Shown here: piece after piece, positions 35,388-46,538 of the stretch
Layout: each line of letters starts with the position of its first letter
How positions within the stretch are numbered: the stretch's first letter is position 1
Assembly: GCF_963576675.1 (NCBI RefSeq)
Contig: NC_088911.1
Span: 77,467,256-77,531,255, forward strand
From: Euphorbia lathyris
Lineage: Eukaryota; Streptophyta; Magnoliopsida; Malpighiales; Euphorbiaceae
Length of the DNA: 64,000 nt
Direction of reading: 5' to 3'
Translations under genes and position numbers: made by a program
Notes under the pieces: generated by a model
The model's database searches: none
What the model was told of the DNA's origin: nothing
What the model saw: the letters and a program-made list of their open reading frames with translations, nothing else

Positions 35388-38240
35388 ATGACTAGAGTCT
35401 CCGTCAAAATCTCCGGTGCCGGTCACCCTAAGACCAGTTCCGATGAACCCTCTAGGCAAACTACTGAGCCTGAAACCACCAAGGTCACTACGCCGAGCAA
35501 AGGCAAAGCTGGCCAAGCTACCTCCTCTAAGGGTAAGCCGATCAAGGCCAGAACCTATACCAAGGTATTCGAAGACGTGAGGGAATGGAAAATAGACTTC
35601 TCACGATGGGTTTCTGAGGCCTTCGTGACATCCGAGCAACCCTTCTGTGAATGGATATCGAAAAATGGCTTGACCGAGCTGTTCTCCATTAGGGATCACA
35701 CATATCCTGACCTAGTAAGGGAGTTCTACCACAATCTCCGAGTTGCTGATGATAACTAGGACTATCTGGTAACTGTGGTAAAGGAAAAGACCATTTTCAT
35801 AAACCCTACTTATCTTGCTAACTTGCTGAAGTTAAAGAATGAGGGAACAAAACTGAGGAGATCTGGGGATCACGAAGGAACTGGGTACGATACCACCTTC
35901 TGTAAGCCCGCTGGCCACTCTGGAGAAGTCTCAAGCACCTCAATGGGTCACCACCAAAAGATGGCTCACTATCTGCTGACCTACTTCATTTATCCCAAGA
36001 TCAACTGCACCACCTCAGCAACAAATTTTGAGCAATGCTTCATATGGCATATGCTGACATACAAGCCGATCAACATGCCAGTATTCTTGATTGCTGGCTT
36101 CCAAAGGAGCACTGGAACTCTCAGGCTTGGATCGCTCATCACCAGAATCCTCTTAGATCATCAGATTGATCTATCTGAGGAAACTAAGGCTAGAGGATCT
36201 GAGATAACCGCTGCTTCGCTGAGGGCTTTGAAGTTCAATCAACCAATAAAGAAAGGAAAAGCTGCTGCTGAACAACAAGCTGAGGAAACAGCTCCAAAGC
36301 AAAGCAAAAGGACAAAGGCTCCAGCTGCCCGAAAGAGGAAAGCTGTTGGGACTCCTTCAAAGAAGGCTGAGCCTATGACTAAGAAGCACAAGTCAGGTGC
36401 TGATCAAGGTCAGGAAAGACCTAAGTCAGCTGAAAAGAGGAGCAGGCAAGATGAGCCTGAAACAGAAGAGCATCCCCTGAAGAAGAATAAGTCTTCAGAG
36501 CTGACCCCGATTGATGTTATCCCTACTGACGTCGTTGTTCCTGGTAACTCTCACTACACACAGTGTCTAGGAACCGAAGCTGTGCATCAAGAAGATGATG
36601 TACATCTGGATGATCAGTTTATTGCACAAGTTGAGGAAGAGTTAGATGGCGATAGTGAAGAAGATGATGAACAAGAAGAAGTAAGCGGCCAGGATGATAC
36701 TGACTCCGAGGAGACAGCTAGCGAGGTTGATGCTGAGCCAACCAATACTGGGTTGGCTGCTGGAGATGAACAAGAACCTGACCAACACAATGTTGATCAA
36801 GGACAAGAACAAGCTGACCAGCTTAATGCTGATCAAGAAGAAACTTCCCCATCTCACTTAGGAGAGTCTATTCAAGCTGACACTCCTCCTCGCAGAAGAA
36901 GATTAGTTAAGGCAAGTCAGAAGTCAGTCATTGACCTTCCTGTTCAACAACCAACTGTCCCTGACTTTGTAATCCAGAAGCCGACCAAGGATCCTTCTGC
37001 ACTCAAGTTGAAATTTTTCAGAAAACAACCATCTTCTACTCCATCGGCTTCTCTTGAAAAGCAAGCCTCTGTTTCTTCACCAAAGGAACACGCCGACTTG
37101 AATGCTTCTGCTAACTCTACAAGCCAAGTGGAGCCAATTCCCGTCAATGCTGTTACTACAAGCATTGTGCTGACTCAGGACATTCCTGCTCCAGTCAGTA
37201 CAGACAGCATTCAGATTACTTCTTCTCCAATCAACACTTCTGCCGATCAATCAGCTCTACCTGAGACTCAAGTGCAGATTGAAAACACACTTCCAGTCAC
37301 TGACCATGTTATTGCACTGACTCCTCTTCCAACCGGTCATACTGAGGAAACTAGGCAAGTTCATGAAGGCTCTCTCAGCTACTTGCATGCCACCGAGTCT
37401 GGTAAAAGAATCATCGACTCGGTGCAAACATTAATTAAAGACCTTCATCAAACCACTCCACCTGCTGTTGGGTCTTTTACTGTTGAGACAACTCAACTCT
37501 CCCACGTAACTCAGCTTCTCAATGAAGTTAAGGGATTCAAGGATTTGCTGAGTGTCATAGTCTCCATTCAAGCACAGCAACCTAAGCAGGATTCCATCAC
37601 AAAGCTGGCTGAGCTTCAGCTGACAATTGTTCAACACCTCAACACTCTTCAAGGTCAAGTTCAGACCTTGTCAGCTGCGAACACACGATATGCCACTTCT
37701 GATGAAGTCAAAATGCTCTTTGCTCAGCTTCACACCGAGCAAATCAAGACCAACGAGCAAATGGTCTCTTATTCTCAATGCTCAGTGGAGCAAATTGGTG
37801 AGGCTGTTCGATTGTTGAATTTAAACAAACAAGAGATGGACACTGACGCCATGAAGCAAAATGAGATATTGTCTGTCACCAGACAAACCTTCAACCATGT
37901 ACATCACAGCAACATTCAGTGTCAATACTACGACACTTCCTTACTGAAGACTTTTCATCAAGTCGTTGCTGGTCTGTCCGATGCACTTACTTGGATAGGT
38001 AAATCTCAAGCTTTCATAGTAAGCATGATCAGCGCTGCTGAACTCAATATACCCACCGAGGTATCAGATGATGGAGTTGCTATCTTCGACGGCATCAATG
38101 AAAGCGCCGATAGACTTAAGGAGCTGTCCATAGAACTGACCAGAGCCGTCTTAACCGACGCCTTTAGGATTCCTCCTCCCGATGCTGACAAAACGGGGGA
38201 GAAAGAACAAGCTAGAACACAGCATGAAGCTAGAACATAG
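35388..38240 (+). pseudogene. Element A ORF3 (plant transposon-protein-like domain), one in-frame stop
   Basis: A single frame of 951 codons from ATG 35388 to TAG 38240 is broken only by TAG 35757-35759. N-terminal domain (about residues 50-280): ARTYTKVFEDVREWKIDF, PFCEWISKNGLTELFS, TYPDLVREFYHNL, IFINPTYLANLLKL and ATNFEQCFIWHMLTYKP. Next come lysine-rich stretches (KKAEPMTKKHKS, KKNKSS), a long acidic Asp/Glu/Gln region, a Ser/Thr/Pro region and C-terminal helices (LLNEVKGFKDLLSV, LLKTFHQVVAGLSDAL), ending in DADKTGEKEQ. No signal peptide or membrane span is apparent, so it does not look like an envelope protein. A long, nearly open frame in three diverged copies argues it was translated and selected. 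Confidence 0.75.
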
Positions 38241-38810
38241 CATGAGCATAGTCAGTCCAAACAAAAGAAAAAGAAATAGAAATTAGGCTAGCTCAGTTAT
38301 GCTAAGTTTGTAGTCTATATGTTTATGTTTATCTTTTGTTGTATACGCTGACTACTTCTATTAATATCAATACTTGCATCTTTTTTTCTCCAAACCTGAG
38401 TTATGAGTTATTATATACGATGCTGAGTATTAAGTTATTATGTATCTTCAATTACATCAACCATGTTTATTGCTTATAAAACTTGTTGATCGTACCCAAT
38501 GCTGATAACATGTTTGACATTGACTTATATGTTTATAAAACATTGTCTTATAAAACTCATTGAACAACAATTTACTCAGCGCCCTCTGAATGTTAAAACT
38601 TCCGCATAAACACTGAGTAAAATAGAATATGTTCATGAGCTGACCTATATCTAAAAACTGACCTTAGACTTACTCGATTAAACCTTTAAATGTTTAGAGT
38701 AAAACTAAGTCAGTAGCTCATCCCTTACGGGGGAGTTTGCTAAGTTATAATAGGTCAACTATCATGGGGGAGCTCAATACTGAGTTCTTCGCTGAATAGT
38801 TTTGCCAACA
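38241..38810 (+). other. Non-coding 3' region of element A with extra polypurine tracts
   Basis: No gene. GGGGGAG cores preceding the main polypurine tract lie at about 38729-38735 (TTACGGGGGAG) and 38766-38772 (ATGGGGGAG); another is inside ORF3 at 38195-38201. Repeated polypurine tracts are a known mark of Sireviruses. Confidence 0.65.
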
Positions 38811-38826
38811 TCAAAATGGGGGAGTT
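38811..38826 (+). other. Primary polypurine tract of element A
   Basis: TCAAAATGGGGGAGTT directly precedes the 3' LTR and matches the tracts of elements D and E exactly in its core. Confidence 0.9.
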
Positions 38827-40166
38827 TGTTGAAACACCTTTCCACATAATTTTGATTTGACAAAATTGTTTAAGTGTAATTAAAATATATTCTAAACACA
38901 CTAAGTTTAAATGCTTTGATTTATTTTACTAATGTGTTTGTTCAATGTTGAGTTAAATTGTTTATAAGACACAAAGATTAAAAGGCTCAAAGCCCAATAC
39001 GGAAGTCAAAGCCCAAGTCAAACAGTTTAAGGCAACTCGGCCCGCGTATGTCAAAACGTTGTCGTTATGTACAAAACGCAACTCAGCGGAAGAAGGATCT
39101 AGAAGACCTTCGTGGAACAAACTTCGGGACGAAGCTGCTGAGTTGATTCAACAAAGAGTACAAGACAACAGCTGGCTAAGAACAACTTCCAGACAAAGTG
39201 TTTCCACTTTGGGTAAAGTTTAGAAGACACAGAATGCTGTCCAGTTGACCTTACCATAAATGGAGAGACAATCTACCGAGATGACCAAAAGCTGACCGAG
39301 ATCAGAAGATACTAAAATCTGATTGGCCGAGAGCTCTGAGCAAGACAGGATGAGAACGACAGGAAGCCGTTTTCCTCCAATGGTTATTTCGAAATTCGAA
39401 ATGACCAATGCCTCAGACGTCTCTATAAATAGAGCCCTTCAGTTGCTTCATTCTATACAGAACTTGAAAAAGCCATTACGCTGACCAAATCTCTACGCAA
39501 AGTTCTGTAAGAAAAAGCAAAGCAATCTTACACTAAATTTCATATCTTTTGTGTAAAAGTCTAGAGTGATTATTCAATCATCTAAGGTGTCTTAGCAATC
39601 ATTGTTTAGGACAAACACTTATCATTTCTAGAGATTAGAAAGGAGAGGCTGAGTACTCGGTTATAGTACTCAGCGAGAGATTAGGATTGAGTAGAGGTAT
39701 AGAGGAAGGTACTCTTGTTATACTCAGTTGCTAAGATTGTAAAAGGTTTGATGCTCTACCGTTAAAGAGCTCAGTAGAGAATTCGAAATCTCGGAACGTG
39801 TTCCGGGGACAGGACGTAGGCTTGAAGGCCGAACCTGGATAAATCTGCTGAGTAACATATTTCTAACCTTAAACTCCTTTATATATTTATTGCTTGCTTA
39901 AACAAAAACTGACCAAGTAAAGAGGTCAAGCTGAGTTGTGCGCATTGAATATCTGAGCTCAGGAATAGACCTTAAGTGTTATCTCCTGACTCAAGCAAAG
40001 AAACTGACCTAGTCACCAGTTGACTAAGCCAGTATCTTGCTATTCACTTAGCGCCGCTGTTAAAACCTTTTTTTTACGAAAAAGAAGTCTACCCTAACTT
40101 AAATTTTTTTAAATAGTTCCTAACCCCCCCTTGGAACTATACTTGTAACATTATAAGGGACCAACA
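38827..40166 (+). repeat. 3' LTR of element A (1,340 bp)
   Basis: Same ends as the 5' copy. About 28 differences by eye, many of them transitions, date the insertion well before that of element F. Confidence 0.95.
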
Positions 40167-40231
40167 GTAGTTACAAATTTTTGAATTTACTCAGCATGGC
40201 AATTTCACAACATTCAATTTTTCTCATAGAA

Positions 40232-41346
40232 TTATTGAAGGGGATTAGACATACCCATGGCTTCCCTTAGTATGTTGAATTGTTCACGTGCTAGGGGCTC
40301 AGTAAAGATATCTGCAAGCTGTTCATTGGTTGGCACATAGGTCAGCTTGATCTCATCTTTTAGTACGTGATCTCTGATGAAGTGATGCGTTATGCTAACA
40401 TGCTTCATCCTGCTGTGTTGGACTGGATTCTTGGATAGATCAATGGAAGTCTTGTTGTCACATCGGATCTCTATTGTTTCTGTTTTAACTCCATAATCCT
40501 CAAGCTGTTGCTTTATCCATAGGACTTGTGCAACGCAGCTTCCAGCAGCCACGTACTCAGCTTCAGTCATAGACAGGGCTACGGATGATTGCTTCTTGCT
40601 GAACCAAGATACTAGACAGCTTCCAAGGAAATGGCATCCTCCCGAAGTACTCTTACGCTCTAGCTTATCTCGTCCATAGTCAGCATCAGTATATCCAATG
40701 AGTGTGAAGTCACTTGAGGTTGGATACCATAAACCTGCATCGACTGAGCTCTGAAAATATCTAAAAATTCTTTTCACAGCAATTAGGTGAGATTCCCTGG
40801 GGTCAGCTTGATATCTCGCACAATAACATACTGAGTACTGTATATCAGGTCTACTAGCTGTGAGATAAAGTAAGGAGCCTATCATACCTCGATAGAGTTT
40901 ACTATCTACTGACTTACTTTTCTCATCTTTGCATAGGACAGTATCTGTACTCATAGGGGTTGATATGGGTTTGCAATCCACCATGCTGAATTTCTTTAAC
41001 ATTTCTTTGGTGTACTTGGACTGACTTATGAAGATGCCATTCTTGCCTTGCTTAATTTGAAGTCCAAGGAAGAAGTTGAGTTCACCCATCATGGACATTT
41101 CGAACTTAGTTTGCATCTGTTTGCTAAATTCTCATTCCTGGTGAATTGATCAAGCTCTTCTTGCATGGCATTGATCCAATACTCATCGTGCTCAACATCA
41201 GCAAAATTCTTTGGTTCTTGCATTGAGACGAATGCAACATTGCTGAGGTATTTCCTAAGCTGATCTCTGGTCATCAGCTTGTTGTCAGCAGCATCAAGAA
41301 TGGATTTTTCTGAATGTCCTCTTGGGATCTTTATTTCTTTGGGCAA
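40232..41346 (-). pseudogene. Element E reverse transcriptase/RNase H with the polymerase core deleted
   Basis: The upstream part reads [20 protein letters not shown] and ends [11 protein letters not shown]. It then jumps, near 41130, to what should be [20 protein letters not shown] in another frame. Against element A about 550 bp is gone, including the [11 protein letters not shown] and YVDD motifs, so no polymerase activity is possible. The RNase H part is whole ([37 protein letters not shown]), ending SNPLQ and a TAA. A short GAAT match at the break suggests slippage or end-joining. Confidence 0.85.
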
Positions 41347-41511
41347 TGTTGAGTCATTTGGAATAGGTGTTTCTACAATCTCTACAGGAATAGATTGGTC
41401 AGTAAATGTTATTTCAACTTCATGCTTACCTTTGGTCAGCCCTTGTATAGATGATTCAGAGGCTCCTGATTGGTCAGCGGAAACTGAGCTTGGTTCATCT
41501 TCTTCTTCGAG

Positions 41512-42725
41512 CTAAGCTAACCTTCCTACAGGGTCAGCTTCATCGAACTCAACATGGATAGACTCTTCTATAATTTGAGTTATTTTGTTATAGACTCTAT
41601 ATGCTTTACTGTTTGTTGAGTACCCTAAAAAGATCGCTTCATCAGCTTTAACATCAAATTTTCCAAGATTATCCCTTGTATTGAGTATAAAACACTTACA
41701 CCCAAAGGCACGAAAGTAACCAATGTTGGGCTTTCGTCCTTTCCAAAGTTCATATGGGGTTTTCTTAAGTATAGGTCTAACTAGAGCCCTATTCAGTATG
41801 TAGCATGCTGTGTGGACAGCCTCACCCCAGAAGTACTTTGGAAGCCTATTTTCACTCAGCATGGTTCTAGCAATTTCGACAATAGTTCTGTTCTTCCTTT
41901 CAACAACCCCATTCTGTTGAGGTGTTCTAGGGGCAGAGAAATTATGGTCAATACCACTGGTTTCACAGAATTCGTCAAACTGTTGGTTTTTGAATTCTCC
42001 ACCATTGTCACTTCTAATATGAGCTACTTTTAGGTCTTTGTCAATTTCAAGCTTTTTAATTAATGTGGTGAACATCTTAAATGTTTCATCCTTGCTACTC
42101 AGCAAGATGATCCAAGTGTACCGAGAGAAATCGTCTACAATGACCAAGGAAAATTTCTTACCTCCCAAGCTGAGTGGCTGGATAGGTCCGAAAAGATCCA
42201 AGTGTGGTAATTCCAATGGTCTATTGGTTGAGACAATATTTTTACTATGAAATGACTTTTTAGTTTGTTTGCCTTGCTGACATGCCCAAGTCTTCTATGC
42301 CATAGCCAGGAGTTATCCTCTTTAGACACCAAGCATATGTTTTTGGAAAACTGTTTTTCTAAATTTAGCATGTACACATTTTCTACACGAGGGGCAGTTA
42401 AAATTAATTCATTTGTATTTCCCTCGAGTATTTGACACTTGGTATTATCAAAGACAACCTTTCTGCTGCTCTTGCAAAGCTGAGCTACACTCAGCAGATT
42501 GTACTTGAGACCTTTAACTAGGGAGACAAATTCAATAGTTGGGTTACCTCCGATAGTTCCTGAGCCGACTATCTTACCCTTTTTATTATCTCCAAAGCTT
42601 ACACTTCCACCTCGTTTAAGCTCTAGTGTGATGAATTGTGTTTCATCACCTGTCATGTGTCTTAAGCATGCGCTGTCTATGTACCAAAGTTTTGACTTCT
42701 CCACGCATGTCAAGCTAACCTGCAT
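41512..42725 (-). pseudogene. Element E protease and integrase, partly deleted
   Basis: It starts at ATG 42725 (MQVSLTCVEKSKLWYIDS) with protease YIDSACLRHMTGD. It runs to WHRRLGHVS, where about 105 bp is missing (near 42280) and the frame shifts; this removes part of the integrase zinc region. The integrase core then continues in 41512-42216: LDLFGPIQPLSLGG, IVDDFSRYTW and TPQQNGVVERKNRTI, so all three catalytic acids remain but cannot be joined in frame. A stop at 41512-41514 precedes the linker to the reverse transcriptase. The Gag stop (42732-42734) lies seven bases upstream in the same frame. Confidence 0.85.
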
Positions 42726-42731
42726 TTTAAA

Positions 42732-42892
42732 CTATTCATCTTTAGGTACCCAATTCTTTTTGGGTCCTTTCTTGTTAGTCTAAACAGGTGCAAAGTCATA
42801 TTTCAGTTTGTGACGACATACTTTTATAGTGTGGCCATTTTTACCACAGAAGTCACAATAACTTACTCTTTGAGGGTGATGCTGAGTGTGGT
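42732..42892 (-). pseudogene. Element E Gag, last zinc knuckle (cut off by element C)
   Basis: The minus strand reads HHPQRVSY, then the CCHC knuckle CDFCGKNGHTIKVC, then RHKLKYDFAPV, a TAG, and TNKKGPKKNWVPKDE to the Gag stop. The rest of Gag is at 51544-53154 beyond element C. Confidence 0.75.
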
Positions 42893-44716
42893 TGATAGCG
42901 CGACGCCTAGTGGTAGAGTTTTCACGACGAAATGTATATATTATGAGTGCGGACTCTATATCTATGGATGTGATCTTTATAAATTGCTCTTAACTCTGCT
43001 AGACGCTACGACTACTTAGGGGCAAGTGTACCACGTCGTATCAAGTAATAATCCGGTTAAGACCGGGTATCGAATCCACGGGATTTATAATTACAAGTAT
43101 TAGACGACTCGGTTTCGTATGTTATTTAAGCGACGATTACTTTGGGGTAAAGTAAGACACAACTACACACTATTCCTAACTATTATCGACACAGATTTAT
43201 GTAGCTAAAACCCTATGAAGTGGGATGAATAATGATAAGTTATAACCACGATAAATAACGACTCTAAATGTATACGGATAATAATTTACTCTTGCAAAGA
43301 TGACTAAGTGTAGTAGGACCGACCCGTGAAGCACTTAGACTACGTGATTCCTAGTCAAGGCGTGTCTAATGTGGGGGAATTAGAAACTAGGGCTCGTAAG
43401 TTCCGTGGTTTGTCAATTCCTACGGTTTCCGGTTTGTCACTTCCGGTAAGGCAACACCTATATAACTCCCTAAAGATAGCCCGAATGGCGTCGGAAATCG
43501 CGTTCTCCTACACAATAATCAATTATCAATATCAAAACAAGTAGCAAACACTAACACGTAAAGGGAAGTAGAGATCATAAATCATGAAATTATAAATATG
43601 AAATGTATATAAATGGAATACAAACAAGCCTAGTACATAGGAAGAGTACAAGCTAATTAGCACGTAAAAGGGGAGAATCCGCCCTTGAAAGTAGCTAACC
43701 GGACTCAAAGCCATCTCCTAGGTCGTGGAGGTGGAACTCTCGAGCTTGGTGACGAATGGTGGAGTGGAACTTTGATGGAATGCCAAAACAACCGAACAAG
43801 CTCTCGAGGTGGAGAGTTTAGCTACAAAAACTGAATCTATACTACAACAAATATCAAAACAAGTATAGTTTGCTCCCTAGTATGTAATTATTTCTTGGTA
43901 TCAAATGAAGTTCAAGAGCTTCCTATTTATAGACATCAAGCAAGAGCAAGTTTGTAACTTCATAAAGTACAAGTATGGAGCAACATTATTTGGTGCAGAA
44001 ATCCCATGATACGCCCCGCGTAGGTTGGTCTACGCCCCGCGTAAGTGCCCATTCCGTCAGAAATCTCCTGCATGTGGACCAATTCGTTGTCTTGTTGTCT
44101 CAAACACGCCCTACGTAGCTAAAGTATGCCCCGCGTGTTTGAGTCTCTGAAGTTTTATTGCTTGAATTGGGGCTTTTACGCCGTGCGTAGCTAAAGTACG
44201 CCCCGCGTAAAAGAGTCTCTGAGTTTTTATCCTTGAAGAATTGCCTGGTACGCCTCGCACGTATGGTTATATGCCCCGCGTACGAAGAGTTGACTTAGGG
44301 AGACAGTGCAGTTTGACTTTCAGGATTAGGCCAATTATTTCCGACATGTGTCATACGCCCCGCGTATGGTGTCATACCCCCCGCGTATGCTGAGTCAATT
44401 CCACATGGTGCCTACGGATAAGGCAATCATTGCTGACACATGTTTCACGCCCCGCGTAAAGGATTATACGGCCCGCGTATTTGAGTAGATTTTTGCTCCA
44501 TGCTCGTACCTGAAATACAAATCTTGCGAGCCGAGTTAGCTTGACGTTTTTATTTCCTAAACTAATCAAAAGCACGGAAAATTAACTGAAAGTACGAGAT
44601 TTATTTTTATTTCTTTATTTTATCAAAACACTTTATTTTTGTAATTAAACTTATTTATTTTATCCAAAATCAACCTGTAAATCACGCTAAAAGATAGGGG
44701 TAAAATACCCCTATCA
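42893..44716 (-). repeat. 3' LTR of element C (1,824 bp)
   Basis: On the plus strand it runs TGATAGCGCGACGCC...ACCCCTATCA, so both ends carry the 6-bp inverted pair TGATAG/CTATCA. A 10-bp hairpin (44693-44715) ends one base from the LTR edge. Twelve TACGCCCCGCGTA-like motifs lie between 44010 and 44479. Open frames inside are shared by both LTRs and do not look like genes. Confidence 0.95.
44010..44479. repeat. Array of 12 TACGCCCCGCGTA-like near-palindromes (3' LTR copy)
   Basis: Arms TACGC and GCGTA flank a CCC spacer. Copies start at 44010, 44031, 44105, 44125, 44177, 44197, 44249, 44270, 44354, 44375, 44446 and 44467, four of them perfect and most others with one to three changes. A linked phrase GAGTCTCTGA follows several copies. 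The same array is in the 5' LTR (about 50837-51306), and further copies are in the interior. Confidence 0.85.
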
Positions 44717-46538
44717 AACCTCCTCGTACTTTAAAGTTTTACTTGTCCTCAAGTAAAAGAAATCGAAAGACAAGGGATTGAGAAAATTAAGAAACAAACC
44801 GAAGGTTGGTTTTGCCAAGTGCGTGATTTCAAAGTTATGGTTTTATGCAAAGGTTTCGGTAAGTACCTACGCAAACAATTGAGTACGAAACTTGTTTGAA
44901 ACCTCCATGATCAAGATTAATAGGCAATATTAACGGGGGTTGATTATCTTTTGAGAACCCGATAGTACCTCACCGAGGGATTTCGCTCTTACACTCAATT
45001 TTAGGTGGGTCGGTGTTTTAGCACTCTTCTTTGCACTTACTCGAGATCATGTTGAATTTGCATTTTCATCCGGGTTTTTCCTCCTAAAATATGGTTAGGC
45101 AATATTAAAAACGAACCCGGAGGGGGGTTGTAATGTGGGTGGCTTCTTTAGTGGTTAGTTTAAAGAAACTCGAGTTCAAAAATACCGTTTTGTGATTGCA
45201 CCGTATCTTTGTTTATTTCGGCCTTGGCGAATTTTACAAAATATACTTCAAAATTGCTCGGGTGGAGCTTGAGAATGCCTTTTTATTTTTATCGTATCCT
45301 TTGTTTTGATAGAGGCACAAAAACAAAATTTTGAAGGCTTATGGTGCTCATTTGCTAAGGCCGTGACTTATTTCGGGTAATTCGGGTGCAACTTGGTTAT
45401 GTCGATATTTGAACAAGAGGAAAAAGGGTTAAATGTTTAAACAGGTATTAACAAAAAGGTTGGTTAATAGGCTCGAAGGGGTTTCCTAATGTTCAATGAA
45501 AACGAGAAAAAATAAATTAAGAAAAATTAGCCTAAGTGGGTTCGGTTTATCATCTATTGCCTTTTTACCAAAAATAAGTGTACTTAACTCGGTATTGGAT
45601 GCAAATTCTATGAGTCGAGTGAAGTCAAAGCTCTCGAAAAATTGTGAAAGAATTAGAGTTCTCGTATGAACTCTTTTAGGCTCAAAAATACCTCACAAAG
45701 ATTCGGGTTTAAATTGTGTACTATCAAGTCTTCGCTAAATTCTCAACTATCCCGTTTTTATTGCCTTTTTAAAGTTTATTATGGAGATAACATTTGGGTT
45801 AAGCCTCAATGCCTTAGTTTAGTACTAATCCTAAGTTTTGCACAAATTCCCTAACTTTAAGATCAAGACTAAAATCTCTTAATTGAATCATTCCTTTATG
45901 TTCCGATGCTTTTATTTTTGATGACAAATAACGGAACTTTAATTAATTTCCGAAGGAGGGATAGCGTGTCGGGAAAATTGTGAAGAGTCAATAAATGAGT
46001 TTAATTATTTTGTTGTTATTAAATTTTTATTTTTGTTTTTGGTAGTGCAAACCAAACTAAAAGTGCGGGGTTGCACGGCCCTCCGCGTTATTTAAAATGA
46101 CGCCTATTCCAAGGGCGTCGCAAAAAGAGGTTAAAACAAAAACAAAAACAAAAATAAAGTAAGGAAAGGAAAAGAAGACCCTTAGTGGTCAGGGGCCCTA
46201 CGCGAGGCGTGCCCAGGGGGGGCGCCCCGCGTAGGGCGGCATTTTTATTGCGCTTTGAGTCAGAGACTCAAATACGCGGGGCGTAATAGGGGTGGCGCCC
46301 CGCGTAGGGCGGTAATTTTATTGCTTTTGGAGTCAGAGACTCAAATACGCGGGGCGCAGGAACAGGGCGCCCCGCGTGTTTGAGTTTCTGAACTTTTTTA
46401 AACATAAAAATGGTGGGTACGCGGGGCGTACCATGGGGTACGCCCTATGTGGTGTTATTCTAAACAATAAAAACGAAAATAACGAAAGCACAAAACACAA
46501 ACGGAACTTAACGATTTAATTAAAAACAACATCGTACA
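44717..46538. other. Element C 3' internal region, no gene seen
   Basis: Starts with a likely polypurine tract on the minus strand (complement of AACCTCCTCGT, 44717-44727). The remainder has only short frames. From about 46200 it contains more TACGC-type motifs in the opposite orientation, paired with CCCCGCGTA copies. Confidence 0.6.
46215..46455. repeat. Second cluster of TACGC-type motifs, in inverted pairs
   Basis: Motifs such as TACGCGGGGCGTA (46273) and GGCGCCCCGCGTA (46221) alternate in orientation every 15-40 bp, with AGTCAGAGACTC between them. Adjacent copies are mutually complementary, so hairpins larger than the single motif can form. Confidence 0.75.

Larger units (their letters stand above)
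28641..40171 (+). mobile_element. Element A: Sirevirus-like Ty1/copia retrotransposon, full structure
   Basis: LTRs 28646-29984 and 38827-40166 are flanked by perfect 5-bp duplications GTAGT (28641-28645 and 40167-40171). Inside, in order: primer site, gag, pol (protease, integrase, reverse transcriptase, RNase H), an extra ORF3 with its own TATA box, then several polypurine tracts. This order and the repeated GGGGGAG tracts mark the Sirevirus lineage. The LTRs differ at about 28 positions by eye (about 2 percent). A frameshift and stop in gag, four stops in pol and one in ORF3 make it inactive. It sits in the spacer between ORF3 and pol of element E, in the opposite direction. Confidence 0.95.

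Noticed and set aside
43326..43544. 72-codon ORF in the element C LTR, repeated at 50153-50371
   Set aside because: It lies inside both LTR copies, matches nothing known and shows no sign of coding constraint.
44010..44479. The TACGC array as a CRISPR-like array
   Set aside because: Copies are only 13 bp, degenerate, irregularly spaced and inside plant LTRs. There are no unique spacers of constant length.
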